A stretch of 64,000 bases of DNA. It comes from MGIIb-P sp963934015. GTDB taxonomy: Archaea; Thermoplasmatota; Poseidoniia; Poseidoniales; Thalassarchaeaceae. Positions 22,221 through 30,588 of the stretch are shown piece by piece. Position numbers and translations under genes: made by a program. The notes under the pieces were generated by a model, which worked only from the letters and a program-made list of their open reading frames with translations, searched no databases and was not told the DNA's origin. How positions within the stretch are numbered: position 1 is the stretch's first letter; the number at the start of each line of letters is the position of its first letter. The stretch spans positions 135,258 through 199,257 of the forward strand of contig CAWVWT010000001.1 in NCBI GenBank assembly GCA_963934015.1, read 5' to 3'.

Positions 22221-25200
22221 TTAATTTACATCCCGCAGGGCTTCTGCCGGTCGGATGGATGCGGCCTTTCGAACAGGCCATAGTGTTGCAAACAACGTCA
22301 AAATGTACGCTCCGATGACAATCATGTAAATCTCATTCCATGGCATGATAAATTCCGCACCATCTTCTTTGAGGAATCGATCATACAGCGCATAGTGGAA
22401 GCCAACGCCGACCAGTGCACCATTGAGGATACCCAAGAAAGACACCCAAGATAACTCGACAAGGAAGGTGGCAACCACCATACTCCTCTGGAATCCAAGT
22501 GCCCTCAAGATGCCAATTTGATGGCGACGTTCGCTAACATTGCGAATTGTAACAACCGCCAAACCAGCAATTCCCACAACCAAGCCAAGTCCAAGGAAGG
22601 CTTTCAAAAGCCCAAATATGGAGAGGACGAATGAATTGATTTTATTCCAAGCGACCTCGATGACAAACACACCAACTCCATCCTCAATCATCCCTCGTTC
22701 GATTTCATCTGCAGCGTATTCTTGATCAGCAACATTCGTACCATTCGGTAAACTGAACCAAACAATCTGTGGTTTGGCATCAAACCGTTCTTCAGCGAAA
22801 TCCGACTGAATGTAAATCCCTGGTATGAAGACTGAGGCTTCCTGTTTGAGAATGCCCCCCACAAATACCGTTCGATTGACTCCGGAGTTACTCGGGTCGC
22901 TAATCAGAATTCGATCTCCAATTCCCAAGTCGAGAGAAGGAGGAGCATTCTCCCAACCTTCGGGTGTCGGTGTGAGGCTGAAATCGATGATGACGAGGCT
23001 TTCATCGGCTAGAACCGCAGCCCATGCTTCCTCTTCTGTTTCACCGAGTTCTGTGGCCCAAAGCTCCAAACTCAAAGCACCATGTTCTGAGAAGTTTGAG
23101 TCAAAACCCTGTAAACCTACATTCAATTTGTCACCATTACCATCGAATCGTTCAGCTTTGACGACCCCTGTATGAATGGTCGCAATCGAATCGAAATCTG
23201 AAACGTTCATCTGTCCTAAATCCCAATTGCCAACATCTGGGTCTAATTCACTGCTGCTGTATGCAAGAATTTCGTAATTACCACCCGACTCATCACCCAT
23301 TTCTTCGAGATTATTCGCTGTAATCGCCGAAGTTCCTGAAAGAATGACCACTGCAAAAATGACCAAGGAAAACATGCCCATCGTCATCGATGTGCGGAAA
23401 GGCGTCGCCATCGGATAGGCCAGACTGGTTGGTAAAACGGAGGCGATTTTCCCCGATAGAGGGGCCAACATACGAGATAAGAAACGTGTCACCAACGGTG
23501 CAAGACTGGTCAATAACAAGACACCAGCAGCGACCATGAAGATCCCTAATATGATGAAAGAAAAGGGGCCTTGCTCCCATGGTTCACTAATTGGGTCACC
23601 TTTCCAACCCCAGAAAATCATCGATAAACTCAGGATGGATAAAATCAGTTTTGGGAGCACGACGGGACGATGGAATCGCATCCCGCGAATCGTGATATCT
23701 TCCGGTAGAACTCGGCCTAGAACCAAAAATGCAGGCGGGACCAAGGCAAGCATGAGTGTGAACCCACCCAACAGCCACCAAGCATGCCGGATGCCGTCCT
23801 CGGGTTCTCCAAGGAAGAAAGCGAGTGCAAAACTACCGAGTGAAGAGAAGCCGAGGAATAGCGTGACAAGAATCGACCACCATGGCAGCCCGTTGCCGTA
23901 ACGCGTTGGAATACTACGAATGGCGGCGACAACATTGAGGCGACTAATCCAAACCGAGGTTGTCCATAACGTCGACCAAGTGACCAAGAAGCCTGCTGTG
24001 AATCCGGCGAGGACACTTTGGAATGTCCAATCAAAGATTACAGTCCAAGAAAATGTATCTTGGAAGGCTGTCCCCATGAATTTCATCAAAACCCAAGCGA
24101 CACCGATGCCAACAAAAGCACCGACTGCGCTTGAAATCAAACCGAGTAAGGCACCTTCCTGAACGAATAGTACACGTAAATCGCTACGGTGCATACCGAT
24201 GGCGCGAGCCATGCCCATCTCCGGTTTTCGTTCATCAGCCAACATGACGAAGATATTCATTACAAGAAGAATTCCTGAAAAGACGACGAACGACCCAAAG
24301 ATGAGGAATAGCATAGAGAATGTCTCACCGAAATCAGCGGTTGCTTCAATCATTCTGAGCTTGATAGGAGTGACATTCAAATCGGCAGAATCGAGATCTG
24401 CCTGCTCATCAGCCCAGGCTTCAATGCTTACCAATACAGCCTCGTATACAGCGGGATTAATCAAACCAGGTCCAACGATTATGACCATGCTGCGAGCACC
24501 GTTACTGCCACCTGCCAATAATTCAGCATCAGGAATTGATACCAGACCAAAGGTCATGTCTGCAAACGATGGTTGGCCAGGGGGGGAGGGAAGGCTTAGA
24601 TTTGCATCTTCAACGAGAAGACGTTCGCCATCCCACTGACCACGAATTGCAGGTAAATAGCCGCGCAGTCTGACAGATTCCCCCGTATCAAGATCGAGCG
24701 TTTCTCCTGCCCAATCCGATACATGGATGTTGCCGCTTGTAACCGAAGGGAAACCCATTGTATCACAACCGTCGCAACCGACAACCGTGAGGGGTACACG
24801 GTTCACAGAATCGATACGAATACGAGAAGGAAGGCGCCCAGACAGATTGCCTTCATCAGCAATCGCGACGCCAACTCCCGTGGTTACAATCAGGCGATTT
24901 GATTCGAAACTCAGTGCTGCATCATTGGTGTTTGCTGCCGGCGGCAATTGAATTGAAAGTGAGTTGAAAGCAGTCCCATTCCAAGCCCAGAGCCCCTCAC
25001 CTTCAACCCAAATCGAATTCAATGAATAAGCCACCAGTGTGCCATTTGGAAGTCCGTGTTCCCATGCTGCAGTCGCGTTACCGTCATCGAGGTGATACAG
25101 GGATTGGCCTTCAACAACCCATGTTGAATTTGAGTGCTCAAACAAGTCACGACGTTCTGTTGTATCTTGGGAACAAATCAGAGATTCGACATTGCCCCCT

Positions 25201-26852
25201 GAACAAGTCTGACTACCGAGTATGCCCCCGATACGAACAACAATCTCATCACCATCCACGGCGAGATCGACACCCAATGCAGAGCCATCGGCAACCAGAG
25301 AGGTGACAGTCCATGTTTCAAGTCCCCCCGTAGAGGAATGCAACCAAACGTTGCCTTCGTTCTCCTCGAGTGCAAGTGTTGTAGGTTGGTTGCCCTGACA
25401 ATCATTGATACAGAACGAAGCGAGGGCATCGATAGAGTGTGATTCAAGATAATCCATATCTGGGGCATCGGGGGCCAAATCGATGTGCCGAACGCCATCT
25501 ACATGTGCGATTAACCCGGATTCATTACTGGTCAACAGGATATCACGGATAGACTCATCATCGACATCATCGGGAGTCCAAATCCACCATTGACCATCTG
25601 AATCTTGCAACGATAATCCAGAACCTGTTGCATACCAATCCCAACCATCGGTTTGCTCAATTGAAGATATAGATGCGGATGCTAAACCGGATACATTGAG
25701 CCATTGCTGCGCGATATTATACAATGGAACTTGCAACAATTCAACCGAATCAAGAGTGAATTCTGATTCATTAACGAGTGTCGTGAGATTGTAGACCTCA
25801 TTTTCGCGCAGTTGCCCGATTCCCGTGGTACGCGCTACTGCGATTAGACCTGATTCCGCATCGGATTCGATGGTGAATCCCGCATCTTCTGCGATCAAAT
25901 GCTCATTGACCAATGACTTGATTTCACTTCGGAGTGCATCACTACCATCACCTTTGACAGCGATAGCAATGTGAGAAATAATCTCCTCCTTTTCAGTGAT
26001 TTCTTGAGCCTGATACAATGTTGTGAATAATAATGGTTGACGGCTATTTTGATGCCCAGTATTAGCATCTGAAACAATGTATTGTACGGTGAGATTTGTT
26101 GTACTGCGGACAAGGCCCACCTGTAAATCAATATCGACCCAGTGAATTTCAATCGTATCGCCAACAGATGCAGATACACTGTCAGCTAGTTCTTCGTTAA
26201 TGACGACATTTCCGTCGTCAATTTCAGCATAACGAATACCATTCTCGCCACCGATGGGCCCAAATCCGCCCGCATTTGAATAATTTTCATCAAATGCATA
26301 CCATGTTGCAATGGGTTCACCCAAACCATCGAATTGGATCGATGCACTCATCCGCACCCCTGGGCGCACACCGTCAACATCTGACCAACTGAGGAGTTCG
26401 TCAGAAATATCGTTTGCACGAGTTTGATTCCATTCTGTCCACAACCCTGTTGTTTTGTCATTGCCTTTGATGTAGTAATCCGTGTCACCGAGAGGTGCTA
26501 AGAATTGTTCCTCCATGGTCGCATCCAAACTATCACCAATCACCAAAGAAGAGGTTACGATTGCCGAACCAACAAGTAAACCGATGACAACAAGTGCGGT
26601 GTTTCGCTTGCGGCGAACCAAATTATTACGCGCCATGACGGATAAAATACGATGTCGACTGGAAAGCAGCCACTGCATCGTTGACCAAACAATAAGGCCG
26701 GTGATTAAAGATAGGCCGAAGAGTGTGAATGTACGCCCCAAACCCCAATCATAATCGTCCCACTGCACTGCAGTGGTGAGTGTGGCAGCGAGAATGCTGA
26801 CTACCGCCGTAACTACCCGGCGTTCGGGCGTCCACGGACCGGCCAGAGACAT
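22221..26852 (-). CDS. FtsX/MacB-type ABC exporter permease with giant extracellular insertion
   Basis: 1,543 residues, far longer than the ~400-850 usual for this family. Two N-terminal membrane helices are followed by an FtsX unit beginning at MARNNLVRRKRNTALVVIGL. A long extracellular part follows (~residues 110-840). Its middle (~390-720) has repeated short Trp/Gly-rich blades, such as SIWVEGEGLWAWNG, and looks like a beta-propeller. The first FtsX helix bundle follows (SMLFLIFGSFVVFSGILLVM and the cytoplasmic ERKPEMGMARAIGMHRSDL). A second complete FtsX unit comes next, with its own periplasmic-type domain, ending at ISERRHQIG-like ERRHQIGILRALGFQRSMVV and a last helix before WPVRKAASIRPAEALRDV. 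Its ATPase gene is 12 bp upstream, so the two form an operon. Likely substrates are lipids, lipoproteins or peptides; this is inference. Confidence 0.85.
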   Translation of the reverse strand: MSLAGPWTPERRVVTAVVSILAATLTTAVQWDDYDWGLGRTFTLFGLSLITGLIVWSTMQWLLSSRHRILSVMARNNLVRRKRNTALVVIGLLVGSAIVTSSLVIGDSLDATMEEQFLAPLGDTDYYIKGNDKTTGLWTEWNQTRANDISDELLSWSDVDGVRPGVRMSASIQFDGLGEPIATWYAFDENYSNAGGFGPIGGENGIRYAEIDDGNVVINEELADSVSASVGDTIEIHWVDIDLQVGLVRSTTNLTVQYIVSDANTGHQNSRQPLLFTTLYQAQEITEKEEIISHIAIAVKGDGSDALRSEIKSLVNEHLIAEDAGFTIESDAESGLIAVARTTGIGQLRENEVYNLTTLVNESEFTLDSVELLQVPLYNIAQQWLNVSGLASASISSIEQTDGWDWYATGSGLSLQDSDGQWWIWTPDDVDDESIRDILLTSNESGLIAHVDGVRHIDLAPDAPDMDYLESHSIDALASFCINDCQGNQPTTLALEENEGNVWLHSSTGGLETWTVTSLVADGSALGVDLAVDGDEIVVRIGGILGSQTCSGGNVESLICSQDTTERRDLFEHSNSTWVVEGQSLYHLDDGNATAAWEHGLPNGTLVAYSLNSIWVEGEGLWAWNGTAFNSLSIQLPPAANTNDAALSFESNRLIVTTGVGVAIADEGNLSGRLPSRIRIDSVNRVPLTVVGCDGCDTMGFPSVTSGNIHVSDWAGETLDLDTGESVRLRGYLPAIRGQWDGERLLVEDANLSLPSPPGQPSFADMTFGLVSIPDAELLAGGSNGARSMVIIVGPGLINPAVYEAVLVSIEAWADEQADLDSADLNVTPIKLRMIEATADFGETFSMLFLIFGSFVVFSGILLVMNIFVMLADERKPEMGMARAIGMHRSDLRVLFVQEGALLGLISSAVGAFVGIGVAWVLMKFMGTAFQDTFSWTVIFDWTFQSVLAGFTAGFLVTWSTLWTTSVWISRLNVVAAIRSIPTRYGNGLPWWSILVTLFLGFSSLGSFALAFFLGEPEDGIRHAWWLLGGFTLMLALVPPAFLVLGRVLPEDITIRGMRFHRPVVLPKLILSILSLSMIFWGWKGDPISEPWEQGPFSFIILGIFMVAAGVLLLTSLAPLVTRFLSRMLAPLSGKIASVLPTSLAYPMATPFRTSMTMGMFSLVIFAVVILSGTSAITANNLEEMGDESGGNYEILAYSSSELDPDVGNWDLGQMNVSDFDSIATIHTGVVKAERFDGNGDKLNVGLQGFDSNFSEHGALSLELWATELGETEEEAWAAVLADESLVIIDFSLTPTPEGWENAPPSLDLGIGDRILISDPSNSGVNRTVFVGGILKQEASVFIPGIYIQSDFAEERFDAKPQIVWFSLPNGTNVADQEYAADEIERGMIEDGVGVFVIEVAWNKINSFVLSIFGLLKAFLGLGLVVGIAGLAVVTIRNVSERRHQIGILRALGFQRSMVVATFLVELSWVSFLGILNGALVGVGFHYALYDRFLKEDGAEFIMPWNEIYMIVIGAYILTLFATLWPVRKAASIRPAEALRDVN

Positions 26853-26864
26853 CGGAAAAACCCC

Positions 26865-27563
26865 CTATTCCTCTTCTCCAATACGACGATCTTCAGTGAT
26901 TCGACCGTCGTGCATGACCAGTACCCGAGAGCAACGATCAGCAATCTCAGAATCGTGTGTCACGAGGAGTAACGTAACCCCGTGTTCAGCATTCAAACTC
27001 AACAATAAATCAATAATTTCATCGCTGGTTTGTGAATCGAGGTTTCCGGTCGCCTCATCAGCAAAAATCACAGCAGGGTCATGCACAAATGAACGGGCAA
27101 TCGTGACACGCTGCTGCTGTCCACCGGACAACTCAGAGGGTAAATGCCCCTCTCGATCTGCCAACCCAACCGCATCTAGAGCAGAAAGGGCGCGTTCACG
27201 GGCCTCACGAGGGGAGCATCCAGCCATCAATAGTGGTAATTCGACATTCTCCACTGCAGTCAATACTGGTAAGAGATTGAATGACTGGAAGATGAAACCC
27301 AATTGTGATCCACGCAATGCTGTGAGTTCATAGTCGGACATCTGTGACAATGCCTGACCGTGAATAAAAACATCTCCTGCCGAAATTTCATCTAGCCCTG
27401 AAAGGCAATTGAGCAGTGTTGTCTTTCCACAACCACTGGGACCCATGACAGCAACCATTTCGCCGGGTTTCAGTGATACGCTAACCTTGCGAAGAGCTTC
27501 AACCCGGTTTGTACCGGTTTCGTATACCTTCCACAATTCACGTGCTTCGAGTACAGTCGTCAT
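26865..27563 (-). CDS. ABC transporter ATP-binding protein, LolD/MacB family
   Basis: 232 residues from the ATG at 27563; the open frame runs 55 codons further upstream but enters the divergent MoaD-like gene, so it is not used. The nucleotide-binding domain is complete: Walker A GPSGCGKTT, Q-loop in FIFQSFNLLP, signature LSGGQQQR, Walker B VIFADEATGNLDS and H-loop LLVTHD. The sequence after Walker B (ATGNLD) is characteristic of the LolD/MacB/FtsE group. It powers the FtsX-type permease encoded 12 bp downstream. It is divergent from the MoaD-like gene, with 54 bp between the starts. Confidence 0.92.
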   Translation of the reverse strand: MTTVLEARELWKVYETGTNRVEALRKVSVSLKPGEMVAVMGPSGCGKTTLLNCLSGLDEISAGDVFIHGQALSQMSDYELTALRGSQLGFIFQSFNLLPVLTAVENVELPLLMAGCSPREARERALSALDAVGLADREGHLPSELSGGQQQRVTIARSFVHDPAVIFADEATGNLDSQTSDEIIDLLLSLNAEHGVTLLLVTHDSEIADRCSRVLVMHDGRITEDRRIGEEE

Positions 27564-27617
27564 GACTTCCTGTGGGTGGAGCAGGGATATAACACTCCGT
27601 CTTGCAGCAGACCGCTG

Positions 27618-27845
27618 ATGAATTCCCACACAGTCCTCTTTTTCGGCCCACTGCGCGATGTATTTGAAACAAAGTCGATGGAAATTGAAATGCCAGAAAA
27701 CTGTTCGGTAGATGATGTACTCAACCACCTGGGGGTTGACCAGAATCTCGTCAAAACAGCCGTAAATGGGGAAATCGTCCCCGCGTCTACACGATTGGGG
27801 GTGGCTTCTGAAATCGCTCTACTTCCGCCGGTTTCAGGCGGTTGA
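27618..27845 (+). CDS. MoaD/ThiS-family ubiquitin-like sulfur carrier
   Basis: 75 residues from the ATG at 27618. The beta-grasp fold signature VLFFGPLRDVFE at the start and the C-terminal Gly-Gly (LPPVSGG) are those of MoaD/ThiS/SAMP proteins. The C-terminal glycine would be adenylated by an E1-like enzyme and converted to a thiocarboxylate, for molybdopterin or tRNA thiolation, or be conjugated to proteins as a SAMP. No E1 or MoaE gene is nearby, so the pathway is open. A start 42 bases earlier (27576) is possible but adds unrelated sequence. The tatA gene follows 51 bp downstream on the same strand. Confidence 0.8.
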   Translation: MNSHTVLFFGPLRDVFETKSMEIEMPENCSVDDVLNHLGVDQNLVKTAVNGEIVPASTRLGVASEIALLPPVSGG

Positions 27846-27896
27846 ACAGGCGGAATCTTGAATGGGGGCATTCAACCAGCAGGGTTCGGTAAGCAC

Positions 27897-28175
27897 ATGG
27901 CATTCGGTACTCAAGAACTCGTAATCGTCCTCATCGCCTTCTTTATTCTCTTCGGCGCAGAACGGTTACCCAAACTCGCTAGATCAATGGGCCAGGCCAA
28001 GGGGGAATTCCACGAAGGTTTGGCTGATGTCAAGAAAGCTGGCGATACAACGGAAGATGATCTGGATCGAGGTGGTCGTACCGAAGCAGCTGAATTATCG
28101 GAACAGGCTCAAGATTCCGGCGTTGATGTCGAGGGGAAAACGCCTGAAGAAGTTGAAGACGAAATGTCAGATTAA
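27897..28175 (+). CDS. tatA: Sec-independent translocase subunit TatA
   Basis: 92 residues. One N-terminal membrane helix (ELVIVLIAFFILFGAERLPK) with the conserved FG at its end is followed by an amphipathic helix (LPKLARSMGQAKGEFHEGL) and a disordered acidic tail. This is the standard TatA layout. It would assemble with TatC, not in this window, to export folded proteins. The start at 27897 is chosen because the helix begins directly after it (MAFGTQE). No ribosome-binding site is obvious. Confidence 0.9.
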   Translation: MAFGTQELVIVLIAFFILFGAERLPKLARSMGQAKGEFHEGLADVKKAGDTTEDDLDRGGRTEAAELSEQAQDSGVDVEGKTPEEVEDEMSD

Positions 28176-28206
28176 TCAATTGGGAAATTAAATTTTCAAT
28201 TGGGAT

Positions 28207-28662
28207 TTATATCCTTTTTACGCCAAGTGGAGATCCACAATCTGGGCATGTTTCCCCTTGCTGTTGTACCGCACCACAACCCACACACACCAACGCATGT
28301 GTACGCACTTCCCTAACACCATCTTGGATGACCCCTCGCCAAGGATGTCCATGGTGTTGGCACACGTTTTGCATACGATAATCATCTGTAACCAATGGGA
28401 AACCTGTAGAAAATGCAAGTGCTAGGACTTCTAAATCCACGCTTGAAAGGCCACTGAAGTCACCCGTTTCTTGGCTAGCCTGAGTTGCGACCTCAATTGC
28501 AGACTGATTTGGCGTTTCGAAACAGGGGCCTTGCGATTCTAACATGAGGTGGCGAGACGGGGACAACCGCTGAACTTCGTCCAACTGACTGCTTGCACAA
28601 ATCCCTTGCATGAGTGACTCTAGCGGCCAAGAGAGTAACGCAGCCGTATCAAGAACCTCCAT
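28207..28662 (-). CDS. nob1: Ribosome maturation endonuclease Nob1
   Basis: 151 residues. A PIN nuclease domain starts with EVLDTAALL (first catalytic Asp). It contains the acidic motif SSVDLEVLALA and the second acidic cluster LVTDDYRMQNVC typical of Nob1. A four-cysteine zinc ribbon follows: CVGCG and CPDCG near the C-terminus. Nob1 cuts the 3' end of 16S rRNA precursor in archaea and eukaryotes. The ATG at 28662 fits the conserved N-terminus; nine more upstream codons are open but not conserved. It converges with tatA, with an AT-rich 31-bp gap between the stops. Confidence 0.9.
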   Translation of the reverse strand: MEVLDTAALLSWPLESLMQGICASSQLDEVQRLSPSRHLMLESQGPCFETPNQSAIEVATQASQETGDFSGLSSVDLEVLALAFSTGFPLVTDDYRMQNVCQHHGHPWRGVIQDGVREVRTHALVCVGCGAVQQQGETCPDCGSPLGVKRI

Positions 28663-28724
28663 GGCGGTTAGGCAGCATCGGTGTAACATCAGCCTTCCGC
28701 ACCTGACGATGATGGGAAAGGGTC

Positions 28725-29363
28725 ATGCCTTCCACCAGCCGCCTTGAGCACATGGGCTTGCTTCCTACTGGCTTCTGGGGTGCCGTAGATTCCTTTGTAG
28801 GGTGGGCAACAGATCTCGGTTTACCTGGACTTGCAATCCTCTCATTTACCGAGGCATTTATCCAACCCGTGCCACCTGAAGCTCTGACATTGCCTATGTT
28901 TATCGCAGCACAGGGCAACCCTGTGATGATTTTTCTCATCTGGGTGGTTGTTACACTCACCAGTGTTGCAGGGGCAATGTTCGGGTGGTGGTTGGGTAAA
29001 TCGATTGGCCGGCCCTTTGCAGATCGGTACATCAAGCCAAAACACATTGCTAGGTTGGATGGATTGATTGCCAGATATGGTGATGCAGGGATTTTTATCG
29101 CAGCAATTTCGCCCCTCCCGTACAAAGTACTCGCTTGGATTGCTGGCATGGGTGAAATGGACTACCGACGATTCATCATCGCTGGCCTATGGGGTCGTGG
29201 TCTTCGCTTTGGCATCCAAGCTCTACTGATTGGGATTTGGGGTGATGAATTGCTTACAGCAATGAAAAGTCCATTGGTCTGGATTGTGTTGTGTATCGCC
29301 TTCGTCCTTGTTGCCGTCCCTTCCAAAAGATGGTGGGATGGCCTACTTGATGAGGAAGAATGA
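28725..29363 (+). CDS. DedA/VTT-family integral membrane protein
   Basis: 212 residues with about five hydrophobic segments. The family signature is visible in SFTEAFIQPVPPEALTLPMF near the N-terminus and in FIAAISPLPYKVLAWIAGMG in the second half, with conserved Arg and Gly residues between (GWWLGKSIGRP). This is the VTT (SNARE-associated) fold, closest by eye to the YqaA-like branch. Family members act as lipid scramblases or flippases, or support membrane potential; the role here is not known. An ATG nine codons downstream (28752) is an alternative start. tRNA-Glu follows on the same strand. Confidence 0.8.
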   Translation: MPSTSRLEHMGLLPTGFWGAVDSFVGWATDLGLPGLAILSFTEAFIQPVPPEALTLPMFIAAQGNPVMIFLIWVVVTLTSVAGAMFGWWLGKSIGRPFADRYIKPKHIARLDGLIARYGDAGIFIAAISPLPYKVLAWIAGMGEMDYRRFIIAGLWGRGLRFGIQALLIGIWGDELLTAMKSPLVWIVLCIAFVLVAVPSKRWWDGLLDEEE

Positions 29364-29404
29364 CCGAACCCCTCATCAACCCGATTGACTGCGGGAAGAT
29401 TGTT

Positions 29405-29479
29405 GCTCGCGTGGTGTAGCTAGGCCCATCATGGTGGGTTTTCATCCCGCTGACTCGGGTTCGAATCCCGACGCGAGCA
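29405..29479 (+). tRNA. tRNA-Glu (anticodon TTC)
   Basis: A complete cloverleaf: acceptor stem GCTCGCG/CGCGAGC with discriminator A, D arm with GTGTAGCTAGGCCCATCAT, anticodon stem GTGGG/CCCGC around the loop TTTTCAT, and a 5-bp T stem around TTCGAAT. The anticodon TTC reads Glu codons. No intron. CCA is not encoded (the sequence continues ACCT). A U-run at 29525-29530 may end the transcript. Confidence 0.93.
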
Positions 29480-29520
29480 CCTAAACGTACCACCGAAAGC
29501 TGATACACCCCCTGGAATAG

Positions 29521-29530
29521 GTCCTTTTTT
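29521..29530 (+). terminator. Possible U-run terminator of tRNA-Glu
   Basis: Six consecutive T (29525-29530) about 45 bases after the tRNA, the kind of U-rich stop used by archaeal RNA polymerase. No stem. Confidence 0.3.
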
Positions 29531-29585
29531 CGATGCGAAGGGGCTAAACAGAGCACTTTTCAACCTCCTCGAACACACCCCGCAC

Positions 29586-29723
29586 ATGGTGGACTATTGT
29601 GAGGCGATTACCTGTCATTGTGGATTCAAAGGGATGGCCGTACCTCGTCGACAACATATGGAATGCCCACAATGTGGTCACGTCATCGAAGCATGTTGTG
29701 AAGGTGCACCACTTTGGGAATAG
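29586..29723 (+). CDS. Small zinc-ribbon protein, 45 residues
   Basis: The frame from ATG 29586 gives 45 residues with seven cysteines. Two pairs, CHC at residues 10-12 and CPQC at 27-30, make a zinc-ribbon-like set, and a third pair CC lies at 37-38, with an extra Cys at 5. Such tiny zinc proteins are common in archaea and often bind RNA or partner proteins, but no specific family is recognised. It lies between tRNA-Glu and the convergent Smr-domain gene, and its stop (29721-29723) directly abuts that gene's end. The upstream ribosome-binding site is weak. The cysteine pattern is the reason to call it. Confidence 0.55.
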   Translation: MVDYCEAITCHCGFKGMAVPRRQHMECPQCGHVIEACCEGAPLWE

Positions 29724-30500
29724 TCACTGACGCTCTCTGTATGATGCAAGTAAGCCACTCAATAAAATACCCAATACAATGCCTACTTTCACCCCTTGAG
29801 TGTGGGCACCCTCGCCGGCTAAATCACGAAACGCAAATGCGAAGGCGATTGTGATTGGTCCACCCAAGAAAATGAATCTGAGAAACCATTTGATTACCGT
29901 CGGCGCATCGCCAATTGGACGCAATGTGACTGAACCTTTCTTCAGTAACAATTCCCAATTCAATTCACTTGTGACCTGTCGTAGCCTTTCAATCGTCATC
30001 GGACGTATTTTTGGGACGGATTTTGAGTGTAACCCCCGGCCCGTGATTATTCGGACCCGTCCGAGCCAAGCACGTGAACCAATGATAAGTTCGAGAATGG
30101 TTTTTGATTGGTTCAAATCCAAATCATGCAAATCAACGCTCAATACACCGCGATCTCGACGGACGTGGCTAGATATTGTCCAAGGGCGTTCATCGGCCCA
30201 CGGCAGTGACGTCGCTGATTCCTCAATTGGGTGGAGGAGCATTTGCAATCGGTCTAATGGGTCGATATCGACGGTGTCTTCCGCTAATCTTCGATTGCGT
30301 TCAACATATCGCACCGATGTGTAACTCAGGATGACAACCGTCGTTGAAACACCAACCATTCCACCGATACGTACCGATTGTTCAAGATTGGAAACATCCA
30401 TCCCATTCGCAAAGATGTGCATGAAGAAGGACATCGTACCAACCATGAGGCCCAATACTGTGGATAGAGAGAACAAGTCCCGCACCCTGAGGTCGGTCAT
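29724..30500 (-). CDS. Membrane protein with a Smr-like nuclease domain
   Basis: 258 residues from ATG 30500. The frame is open to 30662, but the upstream part lies across the divergent DUF2085 gene start. Two membrane helices come first (TVLGLMVGTMSFFMHIFA and IGGMVGVSTTVVILSYTSV). A cytoplasmic domain follows with the Smr motifs LSVDLHDLDLNQSKTILE (LDLHG-like) and VRIITGRGLHSKS (TGxGxHS), then two C-terminal helices (FLRFIFLGGPITIAFAFAF and VKVGIVLGILLSGLLASY). Smr domains nick DNA or RNA; a membrane-embedded Smr protein is unusual. The final Gly of LDLHG is Asp here. It is divergent from the DUF2085 gene, with 88 bp between the starts. Confidence 0.65.
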   Translation of the reverse strand: MTDLRVRDLFSLSTVLGLMVGTMSFFMHIFANGMDVSNLEQSVRIGGMVGVSTTVVILSYTSVRYVERNRRLAEDTVDIDPLDRLQMLLHPIEESATSLPWADERPWTISSHVRRDRGVLSVDLHDLDLNQSKTILELIIGSRAWLGRVRIITGRGLHSKSVPKIRPMTIERLRQVTSELNWELLLKKGSVTLRPIGDAPTVIKWFLRFIFLGGPITIAFAFAFRDLAGEGAHTQGVKVGIVLGILLSGLLASYRERQ

Positions 30501-30588
30501 TGACCACGCCGCTGTGTTGCCGGCTATGAATGGGGCGGCAGGGAAAACAATAGGAAGCACATTAGGTGCAATTGAGAGTCGAGCCGAT

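Noticed and set aside
26773..27333. 186-codon open frame on the plus strand
   Set aside because: It is antisense to the ABC ATPase and permease start, both of which carry unmistakable motifs.
28176..28206. Repeated CAATTGGGA between tatA and nob1, considered as a regulatory repeat
   Set aside because: It lies between two convergent stops and is short and AT-rich; a convergent termination zone explains it better.
29800..30324. 174-codon open frame on the plus strand
   Set aside because: It is antisense to the Smr membrane protein, whose domain motifs are clear on the minus strand.
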